Positions 45,631 to 55,076 of a DNA stretch of 64,000 nucleotides are shown piece after piece. Origin of the DNA: an uncultured Pseudoalteromonas sp. (GTDB taxonomy: Bacteria; Pseudomonadota; Gammaproteobacteria; Enterobacterales; Alteromonadaceae). Below the pieces are notes generated by a model. It had not been told where the DNA came from. It saw only the letters and a program-made list of their open reading frames with translations, and did not search any database. A program made the translations under genes and the position numbers. Within the stretch, counting starts at the first letter, position 1. Each line of letters begins with the position of its first letter. The stretch is from assembly GCA_947493455.1 (NCBI GenBank), contig CANLRB010000021.1, forward strand, positions 1-64,000. Direction: 5' to 3'.

Positions 45631-47378
45631 TAGCGCTTAATTCCAAACTTAACTTTTGCTGTTTGAATTGTATTCATCAGTTTAATTGCATCTGAGTGAG
45701 ATGGATATTTTGCGAGTAATTGAGCGAGGATCTGCTCTGCTTTTAATAGTTGTTTCTCTTTTAATGCAATAATAGCAAGGTTGTAAAAGGAGTCTGGAAG
45801 CATTGGTGGATGCGCAATTGCGCGGCTAAAATAGTTTTTCGCCAACTTGTAGTCGTTCAATTGGAAATTAAGGACACCTAAGTTGTGTAAGATTTGATTC
45901 TTTGTTTTAACGTCATTTATTTGGGGTAGTGATTTTTTTGCAACAGCATTGGCTTGTTTTACGTATCTATTTTCAATGAGCATCGCAAGGTAGTTACCAA
46001 GTACATCGTCGCGTATATTATCGCCGGATAACTCATAAGCGGCTCTTATCAGCTTATCGTGGTATTGTTTTTCGCCATTTTCTCGTTTTACTTTGGCTAA
46101 CGCTAGCAGTACACGGATATTGCTAGGGTTATAGTTGTATTCATTTTCAAAAAACGCCATCTTATTCTGCCACAGTGTGACACGTTCGATAGATAAAAAT
46201 GACATGCAGCAAATAATCCCAATCATGGCAGCTGCGACGATTTTTTGGCTGTGCAATTTATTCTTAATATGAATGAATAAAACCCCCAAAATAAGGCAAA
46301 GTGCAAAGTTGGGAAGGTAGGTTCTATGTTCAAATGCAAAATCGCGAATTGGGATGATGCTCGATTCAACCAAGTGCGCTGCATAATAAAAGAGAATAGC
46401 AAACGTAACTATTGGGTACTTCTTATAGAGTTTTACCGCGATTGTTAATACAGCTATATGTGCAACAGCGGCGAGGCCTGTTGTAAATATCGAAAAGTGA
46501 TTTTCAAAAATTGAATATTCTAATCTCAAGTCGATCGGTAAAACAAATTTATAGATGTAAATCCATAAAATATTTAGTTGTGCTAAAAAGTAGTCGAGCC
46601 TTGATACGTCGGGCGTTTCTCTAGAAGCACTATCAATAGCTTGCCATAAAGTGCTTTCAAAAAAACCAAGCATGTAACCGGTAAATGCCAAAAATATACC
46701 ACTGAAGAATAAATAACCAGTTGGTTTAAAGAGCTTTTTCTTACTGAAATATAGGATTTCTAATAAGTAGAATACAACAAAAATTGATATCATGTTTTGT
46801 TTGCTATACCAACCGAGAAACAGGCATGCGAAGACTGCGCATATACCCACCGCTGCGTGACCTAGCTGATGCGATGATAATTTGTTGCGAGCGAAAATAT
46901 AAAGCGATGTGGCACTAAGATAAAAGAAGGCGCTAAGTAACGTGTAACGCTGAACTAAGTATACAACGGGTTGAGTATTTAAAGGGTGCACTGCAAAGCA
47001 AGCAGCTACCACCAATGGTAAATAGTGATATAAGTCTTGTTGTTGTGGGACACATAGACATATTAATTGCCTTACAAGCACATAAACGAGGACAGTGTTA
47101 AAGAAGTGAATCACTATATTCACGATATGCAAGTGCTGCAGTTCAGCGAAGCCAAGTTGGTATTGAAAGAAAAAGGTGAGTGTGCCAATAAATCTGTTTT
47201 GCCACAAAAAATCAGCCATTGTTCCGATAATCAAAAGATTATTTTCTCGTATACTTCTAAAGTCATCTAAATAAAATGGCACGTCGACACTAAATGCGTA
47301 TGTGATAGTGACCAATAATAAAAAGATAAAGTAATGAGTAATTTTATGATTTAACAAAGGTTTTATATTTTTTAGCAT
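45630..47378 (-). CDS. GT-C-like membrane protein with TPR tail
   Basis: A 582-aa inner-membrane protein. Roughly ten to eleven hydrophobic helices cover residues 10-410. The first periplasmic loop has F-Y-L-D-D-F-R-S-I, an Asp-Asp motif as in GT-C glycosyltransferases (PMT/Tmtc type) that use lipid-phosphate sugars. Residues 425-575 contain tetratricopeptide repeats (for example L-H-N-L-G-V-L-N-F-Q-L-N-D-Y-K-L-A-K-N-Y-F). This layout matches bacterial relatives of Tmtc O-mannosyltransferases. It is transcribed opposite to all its neighbours. Glycosylation of a secreted protein is an attractive but unproven role. Confidence 0.75.
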   Translation of the reverse strand: MLKNIKPLLNHKITHYFIFLLLVTITYAFSVDVPFYLDDFRSIRENNLLIIGTMADFLWQNRFIGTLTFFFQYQLGFAELQHLHIVNIVIHFFNTVLVYVLVRQLICLCVPQQQDLYHYLPLVVAACFAVHPLNTQPVVYLVQRYTLLSAFFYLSATSLYIFARNKLSSHQLGHAAVGICAVFACLFLGWYSKQNMISIFVVFYLLEILYFSKKKLFKPTGYLFFSGIFLAFTGYMLGFFESTLWQAIDSASRETPDVSRLDYFLAQLNILWIYIYKFVLPIDLRLEYSIFENHFSIFTTGLAAVAHIAVLTIAVKLYKKYPIVTFAILFYYAAHLVESSIIPIRDFAFEHRTYLPNFALCLILGVLFIHIKNKLHSQKIVAAAMIGIICCMSFLSIERVTLWQNKMAFFENEYNYNPSNIRVLLALAKVKRENGEKQYHDKLIRAAYELSGDNIRDDVLGNYLAMLIENRYVKQANAVAKKSLPQINDVKTKNQILHNLGVLNFQLNDYKLAKNYFSRAIAHPPMLPDSFYNLAIIALKEKQLLKAEQILAQLLAKYPSHSDAIKLMNTIQTAKVKFGIKR

Positions 47379-47620
47379 CGCACTTCCATTTTGGGCTTAG
47401 ATCGCGGTGTTGAGTATAGCCTATTGAGCGTTGTAATTTTGTTACCAGTGATGGACCGCTATCCATATCGTTTCGATATCTTTCACTGTTTGCATTAATT
47501 ATAGCTAGCTTGTTGTCTAAATCACAGCTCTTTGCTGCTTATATGGTAAATACGTAAATGTGGTAATTTTGGTGTCTTATACTAAATTTATTATACACCT
47601 TTAATCGATTTGGAGCTGTA

Positions 47621-50600
47621 ATGAAAAGTATTTCAATTGCCGCGTTAATACTTGCCAATGCGGCCTTGCCTGCTTTTGCAAGTGATAATGCGAGCTTAGT
47701 TAGTTATGAGCAGATTGAGCGCTCAGAGTATGACGCTTTAATGACGCAACATGGTGAAAAGAGAGCTGTAGCAAATATTGCTTTAAATGTTGAAATGGCC
47801 TCCCAACTCAATGTTGATAAATCAATTAATTTTACACTTCCTTCAGGTAAAACGGTATCAGGAAAAGTAGTTAGGCGTTTGAAAGACGCTAAACACTCGC
47901 TCTCACCTGATGGTGTTGAAAAACTAGTCATAGCCCTTTCTAATGGTAATGGTGCAATTGAATTATGGCAACAACACGGTGAAACAATTGGTTTATTGAT
48001 AAACAATACCGAAGATCAAAAAATTTATACTACGCAAACTGCTGGTTCGGGCCATGGAATTCTTTACGAGCACAATGTTGATAGTTTCCAATGTGCTGAG
48101 TATCCACAAGCAGACCACTCGCATGGTACCCATGCTCATTCACATTCGAATCAGGTTAATTTAAACCTTAGCGGTACATCTGAGCAAAATATTGAAATAA
48201 GTGGCGCGGTACCTGATTTAGCTGAATTGCAAAACTTACAAAGCAGACCGGGGGCAGCAAAAACCATCTATTTAAACAATTGGGGTGGTACTTTATCTGG
48301 CACTGCTTGGAATGATAGCCTAAATGGTGGAGCTGATATCGTTTACACGGCTTACGACCGAGATGGAGACGCAACAACATTTACTGAAAGTGAGCGCTAT
48401 TTAATTTGGCTGGCGTGGAAAGAAACTGCTGAAGATTACGCTGGGTTTGATGTTAACGTTACAACGAGTCAAGCTGTCTATGACGCTACAACAAGCGCTA
48501 ATCGTTCACAAATTATTGCAACAACAACGAATTATTTTTACCCAGGTGCCGGTGGTGTAGCGTATGTGGGTATATTTGGCTTCTCGTCTGACTATTATAA
48601 GACCGGTTTTACCTGGAATAGTGGTGCAACGTCAATGGGAATGACCCATTCACATGAAGCCGGTCATCAATTAGGTTTAAGTCACGATGGGACTGCCTCA
48701 CTTGGTTATTATAGTGGTCATGGTTCGTGGGGGCCTATAATGGGGGCGCCATTTGGTAAGCAATACGTTCAGTGGAGCCAAGGGGAGTATAATGGGGCTA
48801 ACCAGCAACAAGACGATTTATCGATTATAGGTAACATGCTAGGTGTGGTTGCCGATGATGCAGGCGACACCAACGAAACGGCAACAGCACTTAGTTTGCC
48901 CGAATCTGGCCGTGTAGGAACCATCAGTTCGTATGGAATCAATAGCGCCAGTGATACCGATGTCTATATGTTTCAACTGGCAAATGCGACGGAAATAACG
49001 ATTGAAGTTAAGTCGGTATTGGGTGTCGAAGATGAAGCGAGAGCTGCTAATTTGGCGTTTAGTGTTAACTTACGAGATGCAAATAATCAAATTATTGCTA
49101 GCCATGCTAGTTCAGAAAACTCGCCGCTACGACCAACAACAAACGTTTTCTCAAATGTCAGTACCTTACAAGCCGGTACATACTACATTGAAATTTATGC
49201 GCAAAGCCCGGACTCAGATTGGAGTACAGGATTTAATGAGTATGGCAATGGTGGCGATTATCAAGTATCGGTTACCGGAGTCATCAATGATAATATTACA
49301 GTGTCAACTCAGGAAACCGGATTGTCAGCGGACCAAGGGCAGGAAATTCGTAGAGTGTTACAAGTACCCACAGGTGCGACCAACGTAACTGTGACGATGG
49401 CGGGCGCAACAGGGGATGCTGATTTATATACACGAGCGAATGATGCCCCAACCACCAATTTATGGGATTGCAGACCTTTATTGTCTGGCAGTAATGAAAC
49501 TTGTTCAGATCAAGCCGCAGGCGGTCCATTGCACTATATGGCGCTGGCTACAGGTAGTTTCACCGATGTAACATTAAGTACAAGTTATGAGATAAGCGGC
49601 AGTGCAGACTCAGATAATGATGGGCTAACTAACTCAGAAGAAGTAAACCTAGGTACTGATCCTGCCGTGGCTGACACTGACGGCGATGGGCTAAGTGATG
49701 GTGATGAAGTCAATACGTATGGTACTAACCCTACCAATTCAGATACTGATAATGATGGCTTTAGCGACGCAGAAGACAGCGATCCGCTTACTGCCGCCGA
49801 TTCAGATAACGACGGTTGGGATAATTCGTATGAAAGAAACAGCAGTGCATTAGATGAATTTGACCCTAGTGATGTTTGGTCTGATTCAGACAATGATGCG
49901 CGCCCGCTTATTTTTGAGGAACTCGAAGGCTTTGACTCGAGCCAAAATGATAATGATGTTTTAAATGATACGAGAAGTTCTGTGCTACAAGCATACTTTG
50001 ACACGACTGCTTTTAATCGAATGCAATCGATTTACGAGACTATCGTAAGTGGTTCTGATACTGAAATTGACCAAAAAGTGAGTGAGCTCAACAATAATAC
50101 AACGACTATTTCGGAGCTCTATGCTGACCTGCTTGCAGATTCAAACTCTGACTTTGAGTTAATGGGCTTTATCGGTCGTGTATATATTGCGTGTTTTAAT
50201 CGTAATGCGGACTTCGGCGGAGCACAGTACTATCGCGAACGCATTAGTACGCAAAGAATGACACGCTTGCAGATGGTATCGAATTTCGTTAACTCTAATG
50301 AGTTTAATAATAGATATGGCAGTGAGTTAACTAGCCAAGAATTTATGACACTTGTATATAATAATGTTTTTGGGCGCAATCCGGATCAAGGGGGATTAGA
50401 TTATTGGTCAGGTCGACTTGATGCAGGAACGATTACTCGTGCAGAGTTAATGCTGCAATTTATTAACTCTAATGAGTTTACATCAAATACATCTACGGAG
50501 CGTGATTCGGAACAACGAATTAGAGTGCTAGCTTTAATACTAATTAAACGAGCACTGACAGATGAGGAAGTTAGTCGTTTCGTTGATTGGTATAAAAATG

Positions 50601-51415
50601 ATACAAATGGATTGTTGTCAGTAGTTAAAGCGATGTTAGGTAATGCTAACTTCTTCTCAAGAATGCAAGTCTCGCTAGATGCCGCACTTGATACAGATGA
50701 CGACGAGCGACCAGATGTGGTTGAGTTTGCGGACGGCACCGACATTAATGTGTCAGATAACGACCCGATTAATTCGAGTAATAATTTTGTAAGACAAATG
50801 TATCGTGACTTAGCAAGCGAGAATTGGTCCGTTGATAATGTATTGACTGATGTAACTAATTTAGACGCTGCTCCGAGTAATGGTGAATGGTTGGCTGGGT
50901 CATCCGTTTTGTCTGAAAGCTCGTTTGAAGCTCGCGAAGAAATTGTGCGCTTGTATGCAGCTATATTTAGTAGAACGCCTGATTTTGCTGGGTTAAATTA
51001 TTGGTTATCTCGTTATGTAGATGATTCTCTAGATTTATCAGCGATTGCTGCAACGTTTGTTGCAGGTGGAGAATTTACCGGCTTATACGGAAGTTTAAGT
51101 AACAGTGATTTTGTTACGCAAATGTACCAGAATGTATTTTCTCGATTACCTGATACAGGTGGTCTAACGTATTGGACCAATAGATTAGATACAGACTTAT
51201 CTCGTGGCGATTTACTGCTAGCATTTAGTGAATCAACCGAAGGCAAGAATAAGCTCGCGGCCACCGTGACGACAGCAATCTTATACCACTATTTGTTAGA
51301 AAGACGAGCAACATCGCAAGAAATCTCAGATGGAGAAACATTAGTTAATGGTGGTAATTTGAGTACACTTATTAATAATATTATTAATTCGGCAGAGTAT
51401 TCGAATAGATTTTAA
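47621..51415 (+). CDS. Secreted metzincin metalloprotease with PPC, TSP3 and DUF4214 tail
   Basis: A 1264-aa exported zinc protease. Signal peptide 1-21 (ends A-F-A-S). A propeptide to about 200 includes a His-rich D-H-S-H-G-T-H-A-H-S-H. The zinc site is H345-E-A-G-H349-Q-L-G-L-S-H355-D, followed by the Met-turn in P-I-M-G about 20 residues on, which identifies a metzincin. Two PPC-like beta domains follow (about 430-555 and 560-655), then TSP3 calcium repeats (about 660-760) and a 500-residue tail of DUF4214-like units ending Y-S-N-R-F, matching the RCC1 giant. It probably works outside the cell in nutrient degradation, matrix remodelling or maturation of surface proteins. Confidence 0.9.
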   Translation: MKSISIAALILANAALPAFASDNASLVSYEQIERSEYDALMTQHGEKRAVANIALNVEMASQLNVDKSINFTLPSGKTVSGKVVRRLKDAKHSLSPDGVEKLVIALSNGNGAIELWQQHGETIGLLINNTEDQKIYTTQTAGSGHGILYEHNVDSFQCAEYPQADHSHGTHAHSHSNQVNLNLSGTSEQNIEISGAVPDLAELQNLQSRPGAAKTIYLNNWGGTLSGTAWNDSLNGGADIVYTAYDRDGDATTFTESERYLIWLAWKETAEDYAGFDVNVTTSQAVYDATTSANRSQIIATTTNYFYPGAGGVAYVGIFGFSSDYYKTGFTWNSGATSMGMTHSHEAGHQLGLSHDGTASLGYYSGHGSWGPIMGAPFGKQYVQWSQGEYNGANQQQDDLSIIGNMLGVVADDAGDTNETATALSLPESGRVGTISSYGINSASDTDVYMFQLANATEITIEVKSVLGVEDEARAANLAFSVNLRDANNQIIASHASSENSPLRPTTNVFSNVSTLQAGTYYIEIYAQSPDSDWSTGFNEYGNGGDYQVSVTGVINDNITVSTQETGLSADQGQEIRRVLQVPTGATNVTVTMAGATGDADLYTRANDAPTTNLWDCRPLLSGSNETCSDQAAGGPLHYMALATGSFTDVTLSTSYEISGSADSDNDGLTNSEEVNLGTDPAVADTDGDGLSDGDEVNTYGTNPTNSDTDNDGFSDAEDSDPLTAADSDNDGWDNSYERNSSALDEFDPSDVWSDSDNDARPLIFEELEGFDSSQNDNDVLNDTRSSVLQAYFDTTAFNRMQSIYETIVSGSDTEIDQKVSELNNNTTTISELYADLLADSNSDFELMGFIGRVYIACFNRNADFGGAQYYRERISTQRMTRLQMVSNFVNSNEFNNRYGSELTSQEFMTLVYNNVFGRNPDQGGLDYWSGRLDAGTITRAELMLQFINSNEFTSNTSTERDSEQRIRVLALILIKRALTDEEVSRFVDWYKNDTNGLLSVVKAMLGNANFFSRMQVSLDAALDTDDDERPDVVEFADGTDINVSDNDPINSSNNFVRQMYRDLASENWSVDNVLTDVTNLDAAPSNGEWLAGSSVLSESSFEAREEIVRLYAAIFSRTPDFAGLNYWLSRYVDDSLDLSAIAATFVAGGEFTGLYGSLSNSDFVTQMYQNVFSRLPDTGGLTYWTNRLDTDLSRGDLLLAFSESTEGKNKLAATVTTAILYHYLLERRATSQEISDGETLVNGGNLSTLINNIINSAEYSNRF

Positions 51416-51435
51416 TTTTATAAATTAAAACTATG

Positions 51436-51473
51436 AAAAGCTGAGACTTTTTTTGTCTTAGCTTTTTTTTTTT
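51436..51473 (+). terminator. Terminator after the metalloprotease gene
   Basis: AAAGCTGAGAC pairs imperfectly with GTCTTAGCTTT around a T-rich loop, followed by about ten T residues. Confidence 0.8.
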
Positions 51474-51621
51474 AACTTTTTTTAGTTGTTGTATGACGAA
51501 AGCTGGATAGGTTTGAATACGTATTAACAATGAATAATATGTTTCGATACTTGCATTAGCTTCTCTTGGATGTAGAATTAGTCGTTCTAAAAACTATGGA
51601 AAGCTATAAGAAATCTTCATC

Positions 51622-53022
51622 ATGAGTAGAGTATATCCAGTAATCTTATCTGGTGGTTCAGGTACACGTTTGTGGCCAGTTTCACGAAAACACTATCCCA
51701 AACAATTTTTAAAGTTAACCAGTGAATATACAATGGTGCAAGAGACAGCGTTGCGTTTAAAAGGGTTTAACAACCCCATCGCCATTTGTAATGAAAGCCA
51801 CCGCTTTATTATCGCTGAACAATTAAATGAAGTTGATAAAAAACCAAGTGCAATTATCCTTGAACCAGTTGCAAAGAACACAGCCCCAGCTATCGCATTG
51901 GCGGCATTTAAAGCAAAGCAACTAGATGAGAATGCTATATTAGTTGTGTTAGCGGCTGATCATGTTGTTGAGCATGAGGAGCGTTTTCAGGAAGCGGTTG
52001 AGCACGCGGTAGTCGAAGCCGAGACGAATTCGCTCGTAACATTTGGTGTCATTCCAAATAAACCTGAAACTGGTTTTGGTTATATTCAGGCACAGAATAA
52101 AGAAGGCATCAGTGCCATCAAAAATTTTGTTGAAAAGCCGAATAAAGAAACTGCTGAAAGTTACTTAGCAAGCGGTGATTTCTTTTGGAATAGTGGCATG
52201 TTTGTGTTCAAAGCGAGTGCATTTTTAAATGAACTGAAAGAACATAATGCACAAATGTATACAACCGTTGAAACTGCTTTCAATAATGCTACTGAAGACA
52301 TGGATTTCGTGCGAGTTGCAAAAGAAGACTTTGAATTATGTCCAGAAGATTCTATTGACTATGCTGTAATGGAAAAAACCACAAATGGTAAAGTGTTACC
52401 TATCGATGTGGGTTGGAATGACGTTGGCTCTTTTTCTGCTTTATGGGAAGTACTCGGCAAAGATGAATCGGGTAACGTCGGATTAGGTGATGTTAAATTT
52501 ATTGATTCAGAGAACTGTTTAGCGCAATCAGAAAATCAATTTGTTGCGACTATTGGCGTGAAAGATGTTGTTGTGATGGGGACTAAAGACTCCGTTTTGG
52601 TTGCGCATCGAGACCACGTGCAGGATGTAAAAAAAGTTGTCGAGCATCTGAAAACAACCAATCGTACTGAACATTTATTGCATCGCGAAGTGCATAGACC
52701 ATGGGGAAAATACGATTCAATTGACAATGGTAATCGCTATCAAGTTAAGCATATAACTGTAAAACCAGGAGCTTCATTGTCAAAACAAATGCATCACCAC
52801 CGCGCAGAGCACTGGATTGTTGTGAGCGGCACGGCGATTGTAGAAGTAGATGATAACGAAACACTACTATCAGAAAATCAGTCGATTTATATTCCACTTG
52901 GGTCAACACACCGTCTGACCAACCCTGGTAAGGTGAATTTGGAATTGATTGAGGTGCAAAGTGGTAGTTATTTAGGCGAAGATGACATTGTTCGCTTTAA
53001 CGATGTGTATGGCCGAAGTTAG
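51622..53022 (+). CDS. manC: Mannose-1-phosphate guanylyltransferase / mannose-6-phosphate isomerase
   Basis: A 466-aa bifunctional enzyme supplying GDP-D-mannose. The N-terminal nucleotidyltransferase domain has I-L-S-G-G-S-G-T-R-L-W-P-V-S-R, then F-V-E-K-P and W-N-S-G-M-F-V-F. The C-terminal cupin has the isomerase-type motif R-P-W-G-K-Y, then K-Q-M-H-H-H-R-A-E-H-W. Length is typical of ManC/WbpW. It heads the third polysaccharide block; its product feeds Gmd and Rmd encoded downstream. A possible promoter (TTGCAT, 16 bp, TAGAAT) lies about 45-70 bp upstream. Confidence 0.95.
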   Translation: MSRVYPVILSGGSGTRLWPVSRKHYPKQFLKLTSEYTMVQETALRLKGFNNPIAICNESHRFIIAEQLNEVDKKPSAIILEPVAKNTAPAIALAAFKAKQLDENAILVVLAADHVVEHEERFQEAVEHAVVEAETNSLVTFGVIPNKPETGFGYIQAQNKEGISAIKNFVEKPNKETAESYLASGDFFWNSGMFVFKASAFLNELKEHNAQMYTTVETAFNNATEDMDFVRVAKEDFELCPEDSIDYAVMEKTTNGKVLPIDVGWNDVGSFSALWEVLGKDESGNVGLGDVKFIDSENCLAQSENQFVATIGVKDVVVMGTKDSVLVAHRDHVQDVKKVVEHLKTTNRTEHLLHREVHRPWGKYDSIDNGNRYQVKHITVKPGASLSKQMHHHRAEHWIVVSGTAIVEVDDNETLLSENQSIYIPLGSTHRLTNPGKVNLELIEVQSGSYLGEDDIVRFNDVYGRS

Positions 53023-53030
53023 AGAAGTTA

Positions 53031-53801
53031 ATGAAAGTCGGTCAATTTTCGCAACTTGTTTTAACTAAAGTCCAATTAAACCTAAAATCTGAAGCTAAAA
53101 AAAGTTATTTGAGCTACATGTGGTGGATTTTGGAACCCGCCTTGTTTGTTGGTGTGTTTTATTTGGTTTTTGGTGTTTTTTTAGCACGTGGCACAGAAGA
53201 CTTTTTAATTTTTTTATTGTGCGGGCAAATTCCATTCTTGTGGTTTGCGCGCTCAATATTAAATTCCGCTTCTGCAATTGAAAATGGCCGCGGTTTAATG
53301 CAACAAATAAAAATACCGAAAATATTTTTCCCCAGTGTGACCATTTTGCAAGACTTTTTTAAAATGCTGTGCGTATTTATCCTGTTCGGCATTTTTTTGG
53401 TAGTTTACGGTATTGAGGTCACTAAGAGCTGGTTTTATTTGCCGTTATTAATTGTTGTTCAGTTTTGCTTTATTAGTTGTTTAGCTGTTTTTATTTCAAT
53501 GATTGTACCTTTTTTACCTGATTTTAAATATTTAGTGAACACTGCAATGCAGTTGACTATGTTTGCTTCGGGCATATTTTATGACTATAAAATGGTTATT
53601 TTAGAACAGCATCATAACCTATTTTTATTAAACCCGATTGCCAATTTAATTACTCAATATCGTGAGGTTATTCAATTTGGTGGCGAGCCTGACTTTTACG
53701 CTCTTGCAATCATAGGTTTAGGGTCACTGACATTTTTGTTTATTTGCAGTTTGATTTTAAAGAAAATTGATTCTGTTTATCCAAGGGTGCTTGTGCAGTA
53801 A
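53031..53801 (+). CDS. wzm: ABC-2 polysaccharide exporter, membrane subunit
   Basis: A 256-aa inner-membrane permease with six hydrophobic helices and the ABC2_membrane pattern, starting with the amphipathic S-Y-L-S-Y-M-W-W-I-L-E-P motif that marks Wzm/KpsM-type exporters. It exports a completed, lipid-linked polysaccharide chain to the periplasm. It shares its last base with the start of the ATPase gene, so the two subunits are translated together. Confidence 0.93.
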   Translation: MKVGQFSQLVLTKVQLNLKSEAKKSYLSYMWWILEPALFVGVFYLVFGVFLARGTEDFLIFLLCGQIPFLWFARSILNSASAIENGRGLMQQIKIPKIFFPSVTILQDFFKMLCVFILFGIFLVVYGIEVTKSWFYLPLLIVVQFCFISCLAVFISMIVPFLPDFKYLVNTAMQLTMFASGIFYDYKMVILEQHHNLFLLNPIANLITQYREVIQFGGEPDFYALAIIGLGSLTFLFICSLILKKIDSVYPRVLVQ

Positions 53802-54466
53802 TGAGCAAACAAGAAATCGCGTTAACACTTAAAGATGTTTGTTACATCTATAAACAGAGAAAATTTTTACGACGTACGGAATTCGAAGCGTTAAAAAATA
53901 TAAACTTAGAGATTATCAAAGGTGAAACGCTCGGCATTCAAGGCAGCAATGGTAGTGGTAAGTCAACCTTGTTAAAATTGCTTGCTGGAATCTACGAACC
54001 CAGTAAAGGGCATATTGAACGGTATAACAATCATGTATCGCTGCAGACCTTGTCAGCTGGATTTGATGTTGAACTGAGTGGCCAAGATAACGCCTTAATT
54101 GGTGCTATGTTGTTGGGACACAGTAAATCGGTCGCTCGCTCAAAAGAGCAAGAAATTCAGGATATGTCAGAACTCGGTGATAAATTTTTTGAGCCCGTTA
54201 AAACTTATAGTGCGGGTATGCGGGCTCGATTAGGGTTTGCAACGGCAATTACTATGGACACCGACATTTTATTAATCGATGAAGTGTTAGGGGTTGGCGA
54301 TGCAAAATTTAGAGCAAAAGCGAAACAGTTAATAAAACAAAAAACAGCCTCAGACATGACGGTGATAATCGTGTCTCACGAAAATCAACAGATTAAAAAC
54401 TTGTGTGATCGTGCTGTATTAATCGAAAATGGCGAAATAGCGTCTGTATACAATCCCAAAATTTAA
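53801..54466 (+). CDS. wzt: ABC polysaccharide exporter, ATPase subunit (short Wzt)
   Basis: A 221-aa ATP-binding subunit with Walker A G-S-N-G-S-G-K-S-T, signature Y-S-A-G-M-R-A-R-L-G-F-A and Walker B D-I-L-L-I-D-E-V-L-G-V-G-D, the last typical of polysaccharide exporters. It lacks the roughly 180-residue carbohydrate-binding C-terminal domain of O9a-type Wzt, so it resembles KpsT-like or A-band-type exporters that do not need a chain-end cap for recognition. Confidence 0.93.
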   Translation: MSKQEIALTLKDVCYIYKQRKFLRRTEFEALKNINLEIIKGETLGIQGSNGSGKSTLLKLLAGIYEPSKGHIERYNNHVSLQTLSAGFDVELSGQDNALIGAMLLGHSKSVARSKEQEIQDMSELGDKFFEPVKTYSAGMRARLGFATAITMDTDILLIDEVLGVGDAKFRAKAKQLIKQKTASDMTVIIVSHENQQIKNLCDRAVLIENGEIASVYNPKI

Positions 54467-54472
54467 GGTTTA

Positions 54473-55075
54473 ATGGAGCTTATGTTAAAAACGGAAGAAA
54501 TTATAACCAAAGTGGAAGAGCATAGCGCTGAGGTTGAAATATCTGAGTCAACTTTAGATGAAATTGTTTTACGCTTAAAAAATAAAGCAATGAATGACCC
54601 TCAACCTCTCATTCAGCCAGTCGCCATTTCTCAAGACGAATTAAAAACCAGAGAAGATAACTTTGACTATAACCGCGATGTTATTCTCTTGAGCGATTAC
54701 GATAAATTATCAGATGATGAGTTTATTCGTGTAGCGTATCGCATGATTCTTGAACGAGAGGCCGATGCCGGTGGTTTTGACTATTATTATGATAAATTGC
54801 ACTCGGGTCGCTATAGTCGCGCCATGATACTATGGTCATTAAAACGCTCCGATGAAGGAAAAGCAGGCTCAAAGCCATTAGTTGGCATTTCTAAACCACT
54901 TTTTATGTCTTTAATTAGGCGTGTGCCTGTTTTGGGCGCTTTACTTAATTTATGTTTTAATATTGCCAATTTAAATCAATTATATAAAACAGTACATAGC
55001 TTGGCACTTACTCACGAAGACATTCAAGTTGATTTGAAAAAACGTATCCATAGCGCGTCATATAAGAATAAATAA
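54473..55075 (+). CDS. DUF4214-domain protein in the ABC exporter operon
   Basis: A 200-aa protein without a signal peptide. An N-terminal helical, acidic region (1-70) is followed by one DUF4214 unit (about 78-130: F-I-R-V-A-Y-R-M-I-L-E-R-E-A-D-A-G-G-F-D). A hydrophobic stretch near 145-165 (V-P-V-L-G-A-L-L-N-L-C-F-N-I-A) may associate with the membrane. The same domain type forms the tails of the two giant secreted proteins nearby, but here it looks cytosolic. DUF4214 units occur in glycan-related proteins and their function is unknown. It lies 6 bp after wzt, so it is probably part of the export or synthesis complex. Confidence 0.72.
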   Translation: MELMLKTEEIITKVEEHSAEVEISESTLDEIVLRLKNKAMNDPQPLIQPVAISQDELKTREDNFDYNRDVILLSDYDKLSDDEFIRVAYRMILEREADAGGFDYYYDKLHSGRYSRAMILWSLKRSDEGKAGSKPLVGISKPLFMSLIRRVPVLGALLNLCFNIANLNQLYKTVHSLALTHEDIQVDLKKRIHSASYKNK

Positions 55076-55076
55076 A

